From: Herminiimonas sp.
Lineage (GTDB): Bacteria > Pseudomonadota > Gammaproteobacteria > Burkholderiales > Burkholderiaceae
Assembly (NCBI RefSeq): GCF_030655415.1
Contig: NZ_JAURVN010000018.1
Span: 124,001 to 188,000, forward strand
Length of the DNA: 64,000 nucleotides
Direction: 5' to 3'
Position 1 is the stretch's first letter. The number at the start of each line of letters is the position of its first letter. Shown piece by piece: positions 33,544-41,621 of the stretch. The notes beneath the pieces are model-generated. The model ran no database searches and had not been told where the DNA came from. It saw only the letters and a program-made list of their open reading frames with translations. The translations under genes and the position numbers were made by a program.

Positions 33544-34554
33544 ATGAAAATTGCAGTTATCGGAGCAGGCGCGATCGGTGGTTACGTTGGCGTAAAACTG
33601 GCTTTGGCTGGTGAAGACGTCACGTTCATCGTGCGCGGTGCGAATCTGGAAGCGATCAGCAAGAACGGCGCCAAGCTGATCATGCATGATGGTTCCGAGC
33701 ATGTCGCGTCGAACGTCAAGGCAACTAACGACTACGACAAAGCGGGTCCTCAAGACATCATCGTGTTGGCGATGAAAGCGCATCAACTGGAAGCAATCGC
33801 CAAAGATTTACCAAAATTGATCGGACCGGAAACCGTCATCGTTACGATGCAAAACGGTATTCCATTCTGGTACTTCCACAAACACGGTGGCAAGTTGGCT
33901 GGTAGCCGCGTACACAGCGTTGATCCAACCGGCATCATCACCGACATGATCCCTGCGGATCGCGTACTTGGTTGCGTGGTTTATCCAGCATCCGAATTGA
34001 TCGCACCAGGCGTCATCAAGCACATCGAAGGCGATCGTTTCCCTATCGGTGAACTCGATGGTTCGATCAGCGAACGCGCAACTCGCGTTTCCGAATGTTT
34101 CACAAACGCCGGCTTCAAGTCGCCAGTGTTGGAAAACATCCGTTCGGAAATGTGGTTGAAATTGTGGGGAAATCTGACCTTCAATCCAATCAGCGCCTTG
34201 TCGCATTCGACATTGCAAGACATCTGCCAATTCCCGCTGTCGCGTGAACTGGCTGCAGCAATGATGACCGAAGCGCAAACCGTCGCGAACAAACTCGGTA
34301 TCGAGTTTCGCGTCACACTGGACAAGCGTATCGCCGGTGCAGAAAAAGTTGGCAAGCACAAAACATCGATGCTGCAAGACGTTGAGGCCGGTCGCGATCC
34401 AGAGATCGATGCATTGGTCGGTTCAGTTGTTGAGCTGGGTCGTTTGACCGAAACGCCAACACCGCATATCGATACGGTCTACGCGCTAGTTAAATTGCTG
34501 GCAAAAACCATGGACGAAGAGTCCGGTCAGGTCAAGCTGCAAAAAGTCGCGTAA
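33544..34554 (+). CDS. PanE-like 2-dehydropantoate 2-reductase family; candidate oxalyl-CoA reductase
   Basis: A 336-aa ketopantoate reductase-type protein: Rossmann start MKIAVIGAGAIGGYVGVKLALAG, cofactor region VLAMKAHQLEAI, and catalytic Lys/Glu region WLKLWGNLTFNPIS. Family members reduce ketopantoate with NADPH. In Methylobacterium extorquens the paralogue PanE2 was reported to reduce oxalyl-CoA to glyoxylate (established knowledge). Its position among oxalate genes makes that role likely here (inference). The ATG at 33544 was chosen over an upstream extension inside the previous gene. Confidence 0.85.
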   Translation: MKIAVIGAGAIGGYVGVKLALAGEDVTFIVRGANLEAISKNGAKLIMHDGSEHVASNVKATNDYDKAGPQDIIVLAMKAHQLEAIAKDLPKLIGPETVIVTMQNGIPFWYFHKHGGKLAGSRVHSVDPTGIITDMIPADRVLGCVVYPASELIAPGVIKHIEGDRFPIGELDGSISERATRVSECFTNAGFKSPVLENIRSEMWLKLWGNLTFNPISALSHSTLQDICQFPLSRELAAAMMTEAQTVANKLGIEFRVTLDKRIAGAEKVGKHKTSMLQDVEAGRDPEIDALVGSVVELGRLTETPTPHIDTVYALVKLLAKTMDEESGQVKLQKVA

Positions 34555-34567
34555 TCAATTAGTTATG

Positions 34568-34606
34568 CAAAGCCCATGAAAATATTTTCATGGGCTTTTT
34601 TTTTGA
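34568..34606 (+). terminator. terminator after the PanE-like gene
   Basis: AAGCCCATGAAAAT pairs with ATTTTCATGGGCTT and runs into nine T. Confidence 0.92.
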
Positions 34607-34981
34607 AATGTGTTTGCTGGAAATGAATATTAAGTTGTGTACGAGCTAAAACCCGTCACTATATTTTTATTTTGAAGATCGCGGACTACGTATAAATACG
34701 TATGCCAATTTAGGCAAAGTTTTTCCCAATTTGCTTTGCAAGGGTGGCACACTCACGCAAAGCGGAACAAATACGCAATATAGAAGTAGTGATGTTTCAG
34801 ATTTGAGAAGATAAGTTGTTCGATGATAGCCGCATATAAAATTGGCACGTCGCAGCAATTTGATCGTTGAGTTGGCAAATACGAGAAATGGAGCTCGTAA
34901 ATGCAGCGCAATAACTTGCTAAGAGTTAATCAAACGAAACATCGCACAGTCAGATCAAACCGTGGCCGGAGTCCCGTAAAC

Positions 34982-34995
34982 TTGACGCCGGTCAA
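34982..34995. promoter_or_regulatory. TTGAC-N4-GTCAA palindrome before tctC
   Basis: TTGAC-GCCG-GTCAA, perfect half sites. A -10-like CTATCTT lies 31-33 bp from its centre (near 35019-35026), close to but not exactly the spacing seen at the oxc, frc and binding-protein promoters. Confidence 0.6.
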
Positions 34996-35000
34996 GAGAG

Positions 35001-35032
35001 TTTTCAAAGAAAAGACACACTATCTTTGAAAA
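35001..35032. repeat. inverted repeat over the tctC promoter
   Basis: TTTTCAAAGA (35001-35010) and TCTTTGAAAA (35023-35032), perfect 10-bp arms around 12 nt that span the presumed -10. It could be an operator for a second regulator. Confidence 0.5.
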
Positions 35033-35156
35033 TAAAAGTAACTATAAGTTATGTTTGAAGGCATCGTAGTCGCACGATGCTAGTGCTCACAAGGCACCTC
35101 GACGCGGCAAGTAGTAAAAAAAAGTAGTCAAAATTATTAATAATTAGGAGACAGCA

Positions 35157-36182
35157 ATGATCAAGGAATTCTTTTCGCACTCAAGCGGTATCGCAAAGGC
35201 AACCGCCGGCGCATTTGCAGCAGTCGCCCTGACTGCAACCCCAGCCTTTGCAGCATGGGAACCAACCAAACCAGTTGAATTCGTCGTACCTGCCGGTACT
35301 GGCGGTGGCGCTGATCAAATGGCACGTCTGATTCAAGGCGTCATCATCAAAAACAAATTGATGAAAGAACCACTGATCGTCGTTAACCGTTCTGGCGGCG
35401 CAGGCGCTGAAGGTTTCCTGGACGTTAAAGGTTCCAAAGGCGATCCACACAAAATCATCATCACATTGTCGAACTTGTTCACTACGCCTATGGCAACTGG
35501 TGTTCCATTCAACTGGAAAGAAATGACTCCAGTTGCAATGTTGGCTTTGGATCAATTCGTTCTGTGGACGAATGCTGAAAAGCCATACAAGTCGGCTAAA
35601 GAATATATCGACGCTGTTAAAGCTGCAGGCCCATCCAAAATGAAAATGGGCGGCACCGGTTCCAAGCAGGAAGATCAAATCATTACTGCTGGCCTGGAAA
35701 AAGCTACTGGCACCAAGTTCATCTACATTCCATACAAAGGCGGCGGTGAAGTTGCTGTTCAATTGGTTGGTAATCACATCGATTCAACCGTGAACAATCC
35801 AATTGAAGCCGTTTCGCAATGGCGTGCTGGTAAATTGAAAGCGCAATGCGTATTCGATTCCGAACGTATGCCTTACAAAGCAAAAATCACCGAAACTCAA
35901 TCCTGGAATGACATTCCAACTTGCAAAGAAGCGGGTATCCCTACCGACTACACCATGTTGCGCGGCATCTTTATGCCAGCAGGTGTAACCCCTGACCAAT
36001 TGGCTTACTACGTTGATCTGTTCACGAAAATTCGTGCAACACCAGAGTGGAAAGACTACATGGAAAAAGGCGCTTTCAACACCAGCTTCAAAACTGGCAA
36101 TGACTTCAAAGCATGGCTGGAAACAGCAGAGAAGCAACACGCGACTCTGATGCAAGAAGCTGGCTTCATGGCTAAGAAGTAA
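35157..36182 (+). CDS. tctC: TctC-type (Bug) periplasmic solute receptor
   Basis: A 341-aa tripartite tricarboxylate transporter receptor. A signal peptide (about 1-32, ending AFA-AWEP) is followed by the Bug fold: PVEFVVPAGTGGGADQMARL, VVNRSGGAGAEGFLDV and a C-terminal IFMPAGVTPDQLAYYVDLFTKI. Bug proteins bind small carboxylates (citrate, glutamate, aspartate and others). Being first of tctCBA and next to the oxalate genes, oxalate or a related dicarboxylate is a plausible ligand (inference). Confidence 0.92.
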   Translation: MIKEFFSHSSGIAKATAGAFAAVALTATPAFAAWEPTKPVEFVVPAGTGGGADQMARLIQGVIIKNKLMKEPLIVVNRSGGAGAEGFLDVKGSKGDPHKIIITLSNLFTTPMATGVPFNWKEMTPVAMLALDQFVLWTNAEKPYKSAKEYIDAVKAAGPSKMKMGGTGSKQEDQIITAGLEKATGTKFIYIPYKGGGEVAVQLVGNHIDSTVNNPIEAVSQWRAGKLKAQCVFDSERMPYKAKITETQSWNDIPTCKEAGIPTDYTMLRGIFMPAGVTPDQLAYYVDLFTKIRATPEWKDYMEKGAFNTSFKTGNDFKAWLETAEKQHATLMQEAGFMAKK

Positions 36183-36215
36183 TAGACTAATCCGGGGCAA
36201 ATAAGAAGAGAGACT

Positions 36216-36240
36216 GCATTACCGACGTGTTCGGTAATGC
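36216..36240 (+). repeat. intercistronic hairpin between tctC and tctB
   Basis: GCATTACCGA pairs perfectly with TCGGTAATGC around 5 nt, with GACT/AGTC extending the stem across a bulge. No T tract; likely an mRNA stabiliser giving more receptor than membrane subunits. Confidence 0.6.
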
Positions 36241-36292
36241 CAGTCATCTCGCGCGCCCCAACTCAATGTAAAAATTTTCAGGAGCATTCCTC

Positions 36293-36814
36293 ATGGATCA
36301 GAATTCGGAATCCGGCGATGGCGTTCGCACTGGCGTAGCCACCAATATTGTCGATGCGGTGGTTGCCGCCATCCTATTGGCGCTGGGTATTACGGTTGTT
36401 GTAGCAAGCTGGAAGTTGGGCGCAACATGGACCACTGACGGCCCAGGTTCAGGCTACTTTCCTTTCGGTATTGGTGTTTTGATTTGTATCTCAGGCTTGG
36501 GCACATTGTGTATGTCCCTGTTTGGGAAAAACAAGAACACAGAAATTTTTGTTGATGGTGAACAGCTGACCCGCGTCATGCAGGTTTTTATTCCAGCCTT
36601 GGTATACGTTGGTGCGATCGAGATATTCGGTATCTATGTCGCGTCGACTGTGTACATCACGTTATTCATGATTCTTCTGGGTAAATTTTCGCCAATCAAG
36701 GCAGTTATTGCCGGTCTTGGCGTCAATATCGTGTTTTTCTCGATGTTTGAGATCTGGTTCAAAGTCCCCCTGTTTAAAGGGTCGATCGATCTTTTGAGCT
36801 TCCTCGGTTATTAA
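36293..36814 (+). CDS. tctB: TctB small membrane subunit of tripartite tricarboxylate transporter
   Basis: A 173-aa membrane protein with four hydrophobic segments (about 22-43, 58-78, 97-118, 125-160) and the family's GPGSGYFPFGIGVLI motif. It forms the transporter with TctA and uses TctC as receptor. Spacing of 110 bp after tctC holds a stabilising hairpin; tctA follows after 80 bp. Confidence 0.88.
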   Translation: MDQNSESGDGVRTGVATNIVDAVVAAILLALGITVVVASWKLGATWTTDGPGSGYFPFGIGVLICISGLGTLCMSLFGKNKNTEIFVDGEQLTRVMQVFIPALVYVGAIEIFGIYVASTVYITLFMILLGKFSPIKAVIAGLGVNIVFFSMFEIWFKVPLFKGSIDLLSFLGY

Positions 36815-36893
36815 AACTTTGTAGCGCGAATCGCGAGATTTCGCATGCTGGTTTTTATCGAGTCAGATTGGAATTCAAGGAGTTTTAAGTAAA

Positions 36894-38423
36894 ATGGACG
36901 AAATTAATTCATTATTTCACGGGTTTGCGGTCATCTTGACCCCAATGAACCTGTTGTTGATGGTCATCGGTATCACCCTGGGTGTGCTGATCGGCGTGTT
37001 GCCTGGTTTGGGTGGCGCAAACGGCGTGGCAATTCTGTTGCCACTTACATTTACGATGTCGCCGACTTCAGCGATTATCATGTTGTCTTGCCTGTACTGG
37101 GGTGCATTGTTCGGGGGCGCGATTACTTCAATCCTGTTCAATATTCCTGGTGAACCGTGGTCAGTTGCGACCACGTTTGACGGCTATCCAATGGCGCAAA
37201 AAGGTGAGGCTGGTGCAGCATTGACCGGTGCTTTCACTTCGTCGTTTATCGGCGCGTTTATTGCTGTTGTCATGATCACCTTCCTGGCACCGCTGGTTGC
37301 TAAATTCGCATTGCGTTTCGGCGCACCAGAGTTCTTCGCGGTTTATTTGCTCACCTTCTGTAGCTTCGTCGGTATGGGTAAAGGTTCGCCGCTGAAAATT
37401 CTCGCTTCGATGGCACTCGGTTTTGCATTGGCATCGGTAGGTATGGATACGGTTACTGGTCAATTACGTATGACCTTCGGTTTCGAAGAGTTGATGCGTG
37501 GTTTCGACTTCCTGATCGCGGTTATCGGTCTGTTCGGTATCGGTGAGATTCTGTTGTCGATGGAAGAAGGCCTGGCTTTCTCCGGTAAGTCAGCAAAAAT
37601 CGATCCAAAAATCGTGTTTGCAACTTGGAAAAAACTGCCGCAGTACTGGGTCACATCATTGCGTAGCGCAATGGTTGGTATCTGGATGGGCGTTACTCCA
37701 GGCGGTGCGACACCAGCATCATTCATGGCTTACGGTCTGGCCAAGAAAATGTCGAAGAACGGTCCTAAGTTCGGTACTGGTGAACTTGAGGGTGTGGTTG
37801 CTCCAGAAACTGCAGCGCATGCTGCTGGTACTGCAGCGCTGTTGCCTATGCTTGCTCTCGGTATCCCAGGTTCGCCAACAGCGGCTGTTCTGCTTGGCGG
37901 TCTGTTGATCTGGGGTCTGCAACCTGGTCCATTGCTGTTCACTGAACAACATGACTTCGTTTGGGGCCTGATCGCTAGTATGTATCTGGGTAACTTGGTT
38001 GGTCTGGTCGTTGTTCTGACTACCGTTCCACTGTTTGCTTCGATCCTGCGCATCCCGTTCTCGATCATTGCTCCAGTTATCGTTGTGATCTGTGCTATCG
38101 GTGCTTACACCGTCGGCAATGCAATGTTTGATATCTGGTTGATGTTAGTGTTCGGTGCAGTTGGTTATATCTTCAAGAAACTGGACTATCCATTAGCTCC
38201 GCTGGTTCTCGCTCTGGTTCTTGGTCGTAATGCAGAAGATTCGTTCCGCCAAGCGATGTTGTCTTCGCAAGGTGACGTATCGGTGATGTTCTCCAACGGT
38301 TTGGTTGGCACGATCACCACTCTGGCGTTGCTCATGTTGTTCTGGCCGCTGATCTCTAAAGTGATCGCACTGGTTCGTCCTCCTAAAAAGGATGAATTCG
38401 CTGAACATCGCGAAGCAGAATAA
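36894..38423 (+). CDS. tctA: TctA large membrane subunit of tripartite tricarboxylate transporter
   Basis: A 509-aa polytopic protein with about 11-12 membrane helices. The conserved N-terminal GVLIGVLPGLGGANGVAILLPLTF and its repeat further on (GIWMGVTPGGATPASFM) are the family's internal-duplication loops. It is the transport channel, driven by ion gradients. Clearly intact. It lies in one operon with tctC and tctB. Confidence 0.95.
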   Translation: MDEINSLFHGFAVILTPMNLLLMVIGITLGVLIGVLPGLGGANGVAILLPLTFTMSPTSAIIMLSCLYWGALFGGAITSILFNIPGEPWSVATTFDGYPMAQKGEAGAALTGAFTSSFIGAFIAVVMITFLAPLVAKFALRFGAPEFFAVYLLTFCSFVGMGKGSPLKILASMALGFALASVGMDTVTGQLRMTFGFEELMRGFDFLIAVIGLFGIGEILLSMEEGLAFSGKSAKIDPKIVFATWKKLPQYWVTSLRSAMVGIWMGVTPGGATPASFMAYGLAKKMSKNGPKFGTGELEGVVAPETAAHAAGTAALLPMLALGIPGSPTAAVLLGGLLIWGLQPGPLLFTEQHDFVWGLIASMYLGNLVGLVVVLTTVPLFASILRIPFSIIAPVIVVICAIGAYTVGNAMFDIWLMLVFGAVGYIFKKLDYPLAPLVLALVLGRNAEDSFRQAMLSSQGDVSVMFSNGLVGTITTLALLMLFWPLISKVIALVRPPKKDEFAEHREAE

Positions 38424-38494
38424 TTGATGTGATTTGATCATGGTGCTCCTAACGGAGCGCCTAAAGATCTGGTTTTAATAACAGATATGATCCT

Positions 38495-38532
38495 ATGCCC
38501 CGCAAGGTTTGCACCTTGTGGGGCATTTTCAT
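38495..38532 (+). terminator. terminator after tctA
   Basis: ATGCCCCGCAAGGT pairs with ACCTTGTGGGGCAT (one G-T) around TTGC, followed by TTTTCATTTT. Confidence 0.88.
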
Positions 38533-38615
38533 TTTGGGCATTTGAAATAAAAACTAGGTGGTGCACGGGCAGACGAATACGCGTTCCAACTTTTATTGTT
38601 GGAATCGATATAGCG

Positions 38616-38765
38616 ATGAGCGAAGAAATAGATAGAGCTGTGCTCGAAGAAAAAATCGAAGCGAGATTATTGAAGGCGGGAGTAAGCGTGGAATGCCTGC
38701 TTGTTACAGATCACGTGGGCCTGGTTTTATCAAAACCATCTCTGGGGCTGACCTCTTTTGATTAA
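38616..38765 (+). CDS. possible small protein, unknown
   Basis: A 49-aa frame (MSEEIDRAVLEEKIEARLLK...) between the tctA terminator and the regulator gene. The N-terminal half looks like an amphipathic helix. There is no strong ribosome site, and a hairpin (TTCCAAC/GTTGGAA, 38584-38604) lies just upstream. I do not recognise it; it may be a real small gene or chance. Confidence 0.3.
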   Translation: MSEEIDRAVLEEKIEARLLKAGVSVECLLVTDHVGLVLSKPSLGLTSFD

Positions 38766-38767
38766 GG

Positions 38768-39376
38768 TCAGATCTTCCCTTGATGTTTCAAGCGGCTCAA
38801 TGTCTCTGGTGACAGATTAAGATAGGACGCCAGTTCTTTCTTGGGGATGCGGTCAAACAGATCTTGATGTTTGCGTATGAAGCGTTGCACGCGGCCAGGT
38901 GCGTCCAGCAAATGAAGCGTAATGGTATGAGCCATGATTTCACTCATCAAATGCATTACGTCATATTCAAATGCCTGTTTGACGTGATCATGTTTTTCCA
39001 TGAATGCGATCCATTGCAACAAAGGCAATTTCACAACGCGCGCTTTTGTCACGCAGATAATACTGTAAGGTGTTGGTGTCTTAAGGCGCCATGCTGCATA
39101 ACTTGTTTCCATGCTGCGTTCGTCCGCAAAGCGTAGAATCATTTCCTTGGCTTGTTGGTTGGTGACGACGCGCTTGAGAATTCCGTCAAGAATGAAATAT
39201 TGCTCCATCTCATGTACGCCTTGATGCAGCAGGAAGTCGCCCTTAGGGCAATCCACAACGACTAGATGCGGTTCCAGCTCGGCCCATTCAGCATCTGTCA
39301 TTTCTTTTAAGACAACATTTTGCTTGAGCTGGACGCGAATTACATTTCGTTCTGGATGGTTATCAACAGTCGGCAT
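38768..39376 (-). CDS. Crp/Fnr-family regulator, candidate oxalate regulator
   Basis: A 202-aa cyclic-nucleotide-fold regulator: N-terminal sensory beta-roll (GDFLLHQGVHEMEQYFILDGILKR), dimer helix (about 120-150), and a short C-terminal HTH whose recognition helix reads SPETLSRLKHQ. That E-x-x-S-R pattern is the one Fnr uses to read TTGA half sites. The N-terminal Fe-S cysteines of Fnr and the cAMP ligands of Crp are not seen, so the effector is unknown. It is divergent from oxc, whose promoter carries a TTGAC-N4-GTCAA palindrome, and is the obvious candidate to bind it (inference). Confidence 0.88.
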   Translation of the reverse strand: MPTVDNHPERNVIRVQLKQNVVLKEMTDAEWAELEPHLVVVDCPKGDFLLHQGVHEMEQYFILDGILKRVVTNQQAKEMILRFADERSMETSYAAWRLKTPTPYSIICVTKARVVKLPLLQWIAFMEKHDHVKQAFEYDVMHLMSEIMAHTITLHLLDAPGRVQRFIRKHQDLFDRIPKKELASYLNLSPETLSRLKHQGKI

Positions 39377-39437
39377 TTACGGGGTAAAAGATATAAGAGA
39401 CAGAAGGGTGAGTAGGGCCAATATCATGCGATGAAAA

Positions 39438-39480
39438 TTGACCGGGGTCAATGATAGAAGCGCGGACAGATCGATATGAT
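39438..39480 (+). promoter_or_regulatory. oxc promoter with Fnr-like palindrome
   Basis: TTGACCGGGGTCAA at 39438-39451, then TATGAT at 39475-39480 as -10. The palindrome centre is 30.5 bp from the first base of the -10, which puts it at about -41.5 relative to a transcript start near 39487: class II activator geometry. Confidence 0.7.
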
Positions 39481-39526
39481 ACGCCCACTTGAATAGGTAT
39501 GCGCAAAAGCGTATGACTAAGGGTAT

Positions 39527-39558
39527 CTCTCAAAATCAGACCGATCTGATTTTGAGAG
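39527..39558 (+). repeat. perfect 14-bp hairpin in the oxc leader
   Basis: CTCTCAAAATCAGA and TCTGATTTTGAGAG around CCGA. It sits in the 5' leader, about 90 bases before the oxc start. The matching part of copy B has no such hairpin, so it is special to oxc. Confidence 0.7.
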
Positions 39559-39647
39559 GTGCCTTGCAAGTAATAATGGCCGTCAAAAGTGCGGCATTGA
39601 ATGGCACTGAGCAACGTTGCTCGACCTTAATCGAAAGAGAATTCATC

Positions 39648-41363
39648 ATGAGTAATGCGACAGCAGCAGTAATACCAGAAGGCGTAGAGCTGACCGACGG
39701 CTTCCATCTTTTAATGGAATCGTTGGAAATGAACGGCATCACCAACATCTACGGTCTGCTCGGTATTCCAGTTACGGAAATCGGCCGTATGTGGCAAGCA
39801 CGTGGTAACAAGTTCTTCAGCTTCCGCAACGAACAAAATGCAGGTTATGCAGCATCGGTTGCTGGTTACTTGACCAAAAAACCTGGTGTTTGCGTGACCG
39901 TTTCCGCTCCAGGCTTCTTGAATGGTTTGACTGCACTGGCTAACGCCACCACAAACTGCTTCCCAATGATCTTGATCTCGGGTTCGTCCGAGCGTGAAAT
40001 CGTCGATCTGCAACAAGGCGATTACGAAGAGATGGATCAGTTGAACATCGCTCGTCCACATTGCAAAGCTTCGTTCCGTATCAACCGTACTGAAGACATC
40101 GGTGTTGCAGTTGTTCGCGCTATCCGTACCGCATTGTCGGGTCGTCCAGGCGGCGTGTATCTGGACATCCCAGCACGTTTGTTCAGCACAGTAATGAGCG
40201 CAGAAGAAGGCGCGAAAACTCTGTTCGTTCCAGTTGATCCAGCTCCAGAACAAATCCCAGGCCCATCGGCTGTTGCTCGCGCTGTTGACCTGATCAAAAA
40301 CGCTAAAAAGCCATTGATCTTGCTCGGTAAAGGCGCTGCATACGCTCAATGCGACGCAGATATCAAAGCGCTGGTTGAAGAAACAGGCATCCCATTCACA
40401 CCTATGTCGATGGCAAAAGGTCTGATCTCCGATACACACGCACAATGCGCAGCTGCTGCTCGTTCGATGGTATTGCAAGAGTCCGACGTTGTTATCCTGA
40501 TCGGTGCACGTTTGAACTGGTTGCTGGCACACGGCAAAGGCAAAACTTGGGGCGTCGCGAAGAAATTCGTACAAATCGACATCCAAGCTAACGAAATGGA
40601 CAGCAACGTACCTATCGCTGCACCATTGGTTGGTGACGTCGCTTCGTGCGTCAACGCATTGCGCGCTGGCCTCAAAGGCATGACCAAGCCAACAGAATGG
40701 ATGGGCGCTATCGCTGAACGCGTTACGACCACCAAAGGCAAACTGTCGAGCAAATTGTCGACAGCAACACCAGTCATGAACTACTTCAACTCGCTCGGCG
40801 CAATCCGTGACGTGTTGAAAAACTACCCAGATATCACATTGGTTAACGAAGGTGCAAACACCCTCGACAACGCACGTATGGTCATCGATCAATACTTGCC
40901 ACGTAAGCGTGTAGATACAGGTACATGGGGCGTGATGGGTATCGGTATGGGTTCGGCTGTTGCAGCAGCTGTTGAAACCGGCAAGCCAGTCGTTGCAATT
41001 TGCGGCGATAGCGCATTCGGTTTCAGCGCAATGGAATACGAAACAATCACCCGTTACAACCTGCCAGTCGTTGTCATCATCATGAACAACGGTGGTATCT
41101 ACCGCGGTGATGAAGCAAATCCAGAGCACCAATTCTCATGCATGTTGTTCAACCCGAACACCAAGTACGATCAATTCAGCGTTTCTCTGGGTGGCGAAGG
41201 CGTACGCGCTGAAACTCCAGAACAACTGGCTAAAGCGTTGGAAGCTGCTCTCAAATCGGGCAAGCCAACCATCATCGATGCAATCATCGATCCAGCAGCT
41301 GGTGTTGAATCGGGCCGTATCGGTAATCTGAACATCGTTTCGACGATTGGCAAGAAGAAGTAA
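39648..41363 (+). CDS. oxc: oxalyl-CoA decarboxylase
   Basis: Oxc (571 aa; O. formigenes 568) decarboxylates oxalyl-CoA to formyl-CoA and CO2 with TPP. The catalytic Glu62 lies in [13 protein letters not shown], and the TPP/Mg motif runs [19 protein letters not shown] ... [10 protein letters not shown]. The central domain binds an ADP activator in the known enzyme. The start at 39648 gives [20 protein letters not shown], like other Oxc proteins; AAGAGA precedes it. Very high codon bias (GCA, CCA, CGT, AAA) suggests strong expression. Confidence 0.97.
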   Translation: MSNATAAVIPEGVELTDGFHLLMESLEMNGITNIYGLLGIPVTEIGRMWQARGNKFFSFRNEQNAGYAASVAGYLTKKPGVCVTVSAPGFLNGLTALANATTNCFPMILISGSSEREIVDLQQGDYEEMDQLNIARPHCKASFRINRTEDIGVAVVRAIRTALSGRPGGVYLDIPARLFSTVMSAEEGAKTLFVPVDPAPEQIPGPSAVARAVDLIKNAKKPLILLGKGAAYAQCDADIKALVEETGIPFTPMSMAKGLISDTHAQCAAAARSMVLQESDVVILIGARLNWLLAHGKGKTWGVAKKFVQIDIQANEMDSNVPIAAPLVGDVASCVNALRAGLKGMTKPTEWMGAIAERVTTTKGKLSSKLSTATPVMNYFNSLGAIRDVLKNYPDITLVNEGANTLDNARMVIDQYLPRKRVDTGTWGVMGIGMGSAVAAAVETGKPVVAICGDSAFGFSAMEYETITRYNLPVVVIIMNNGGIYRGDEANPEHQFSCMLFNPNTKYDQFSVSLGGEGVRAETPEQLAKALEAALKSGKPTIIDAIIDPAAGVESGRIGNLNIVSTIGKKK

Positions 41364-41526
41364 TACCGAGTGAGATCAGGACGCCAGTCGTGATCAAACT
41401 TGGTGGCACGATCGATTAGTTTTCGGTCGTGCCATGCACTTGACACTGTTCAGGCTGCGGCACTAGACTAGTATGTTCAGAACTCCAAGTTGTATTGGAA
41501 TATAGCCATGTAGAAATGGCGCAATT

Positions 41527-41552
41527 CCACCTGTAGGTCAGGGTGGTTTTTT
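41527..41552 (+). terminator. terminator between oxc and frc copy 1
   Basis: CCACC pairs with GGTGG, then six T. A second inverted repeat GGCACGA/TCGTGCC lies nearer the oxc stop (about 41404-41433). A -35/-10 like pair (TTGACA 41440, TAGACT 41464) upstream of the T tract could also feed frc copy 1 through it. Confidence 0.6.
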
Positions 41553-41621
41553 ACTTCCTGAGGCACAAGTATGTTGGCTTCAGGAATCAAGTTAAACGAT
41601 TGATAAGGAAATCTACCGATC

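Larger units (their letters stand above)
34555..35156. other. long intergenic region upstream of tctC
   Basis: About 600 bp with no accepted gene. The left 40 bp is the terminator, the middle is AT-rich, and the right third has the Fnr-like palindrome, a 10-bp inverted repeat over the probable promoter and a hairpin (GCATCGT 35061-35067 with ACGATGC 35074-35080) in the leader. Confidence 0.65.
38424..38767. other. tctA-regulator intergenic region
   Basis: About 340 bp. Contains the tctA terminator, a short hairpin and the questionable 49-aa frame. No other feature is seen. Confidence 0.5.
39424..39570 (+). repeat. duplicated promoter/leader block, copy A (oxc)
   Basis: About 147 bp including the palindrome, the -10 and the oxc leader. 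It matches 43179-43324 in the same orientation. The first 96 bp is about 85% identical; the rest is looser but resumes at GCCTTGCAAG. Conserved inside both copies: a stem-loop ATGCGC-AAAA-GCGYAT (39499-39514 here) some 12 bases after the predicted transcript start. Confidence 0.85.

Noticed and set aside
38487..38765. 92-aa reading frame starting at 38487
   Set aside because: Its first codons lie in the tctA terminator; only the internal 49-aa start at 38616 is worth mention.
38758..38771. TTGAT-TAAG-GTCAG, a near match to the Fnr-like palindrome
   Set aside because: Lies at the 3' end of the regulator gene where two genes converge, with one half imperfect and no promoter nearby.
39711..41132. 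473-aa minus-strand frame opposite oxc
   Set aside because: Antisense shadow caused by strong codon bias in oxc; residue composition is odd and no family is seen.
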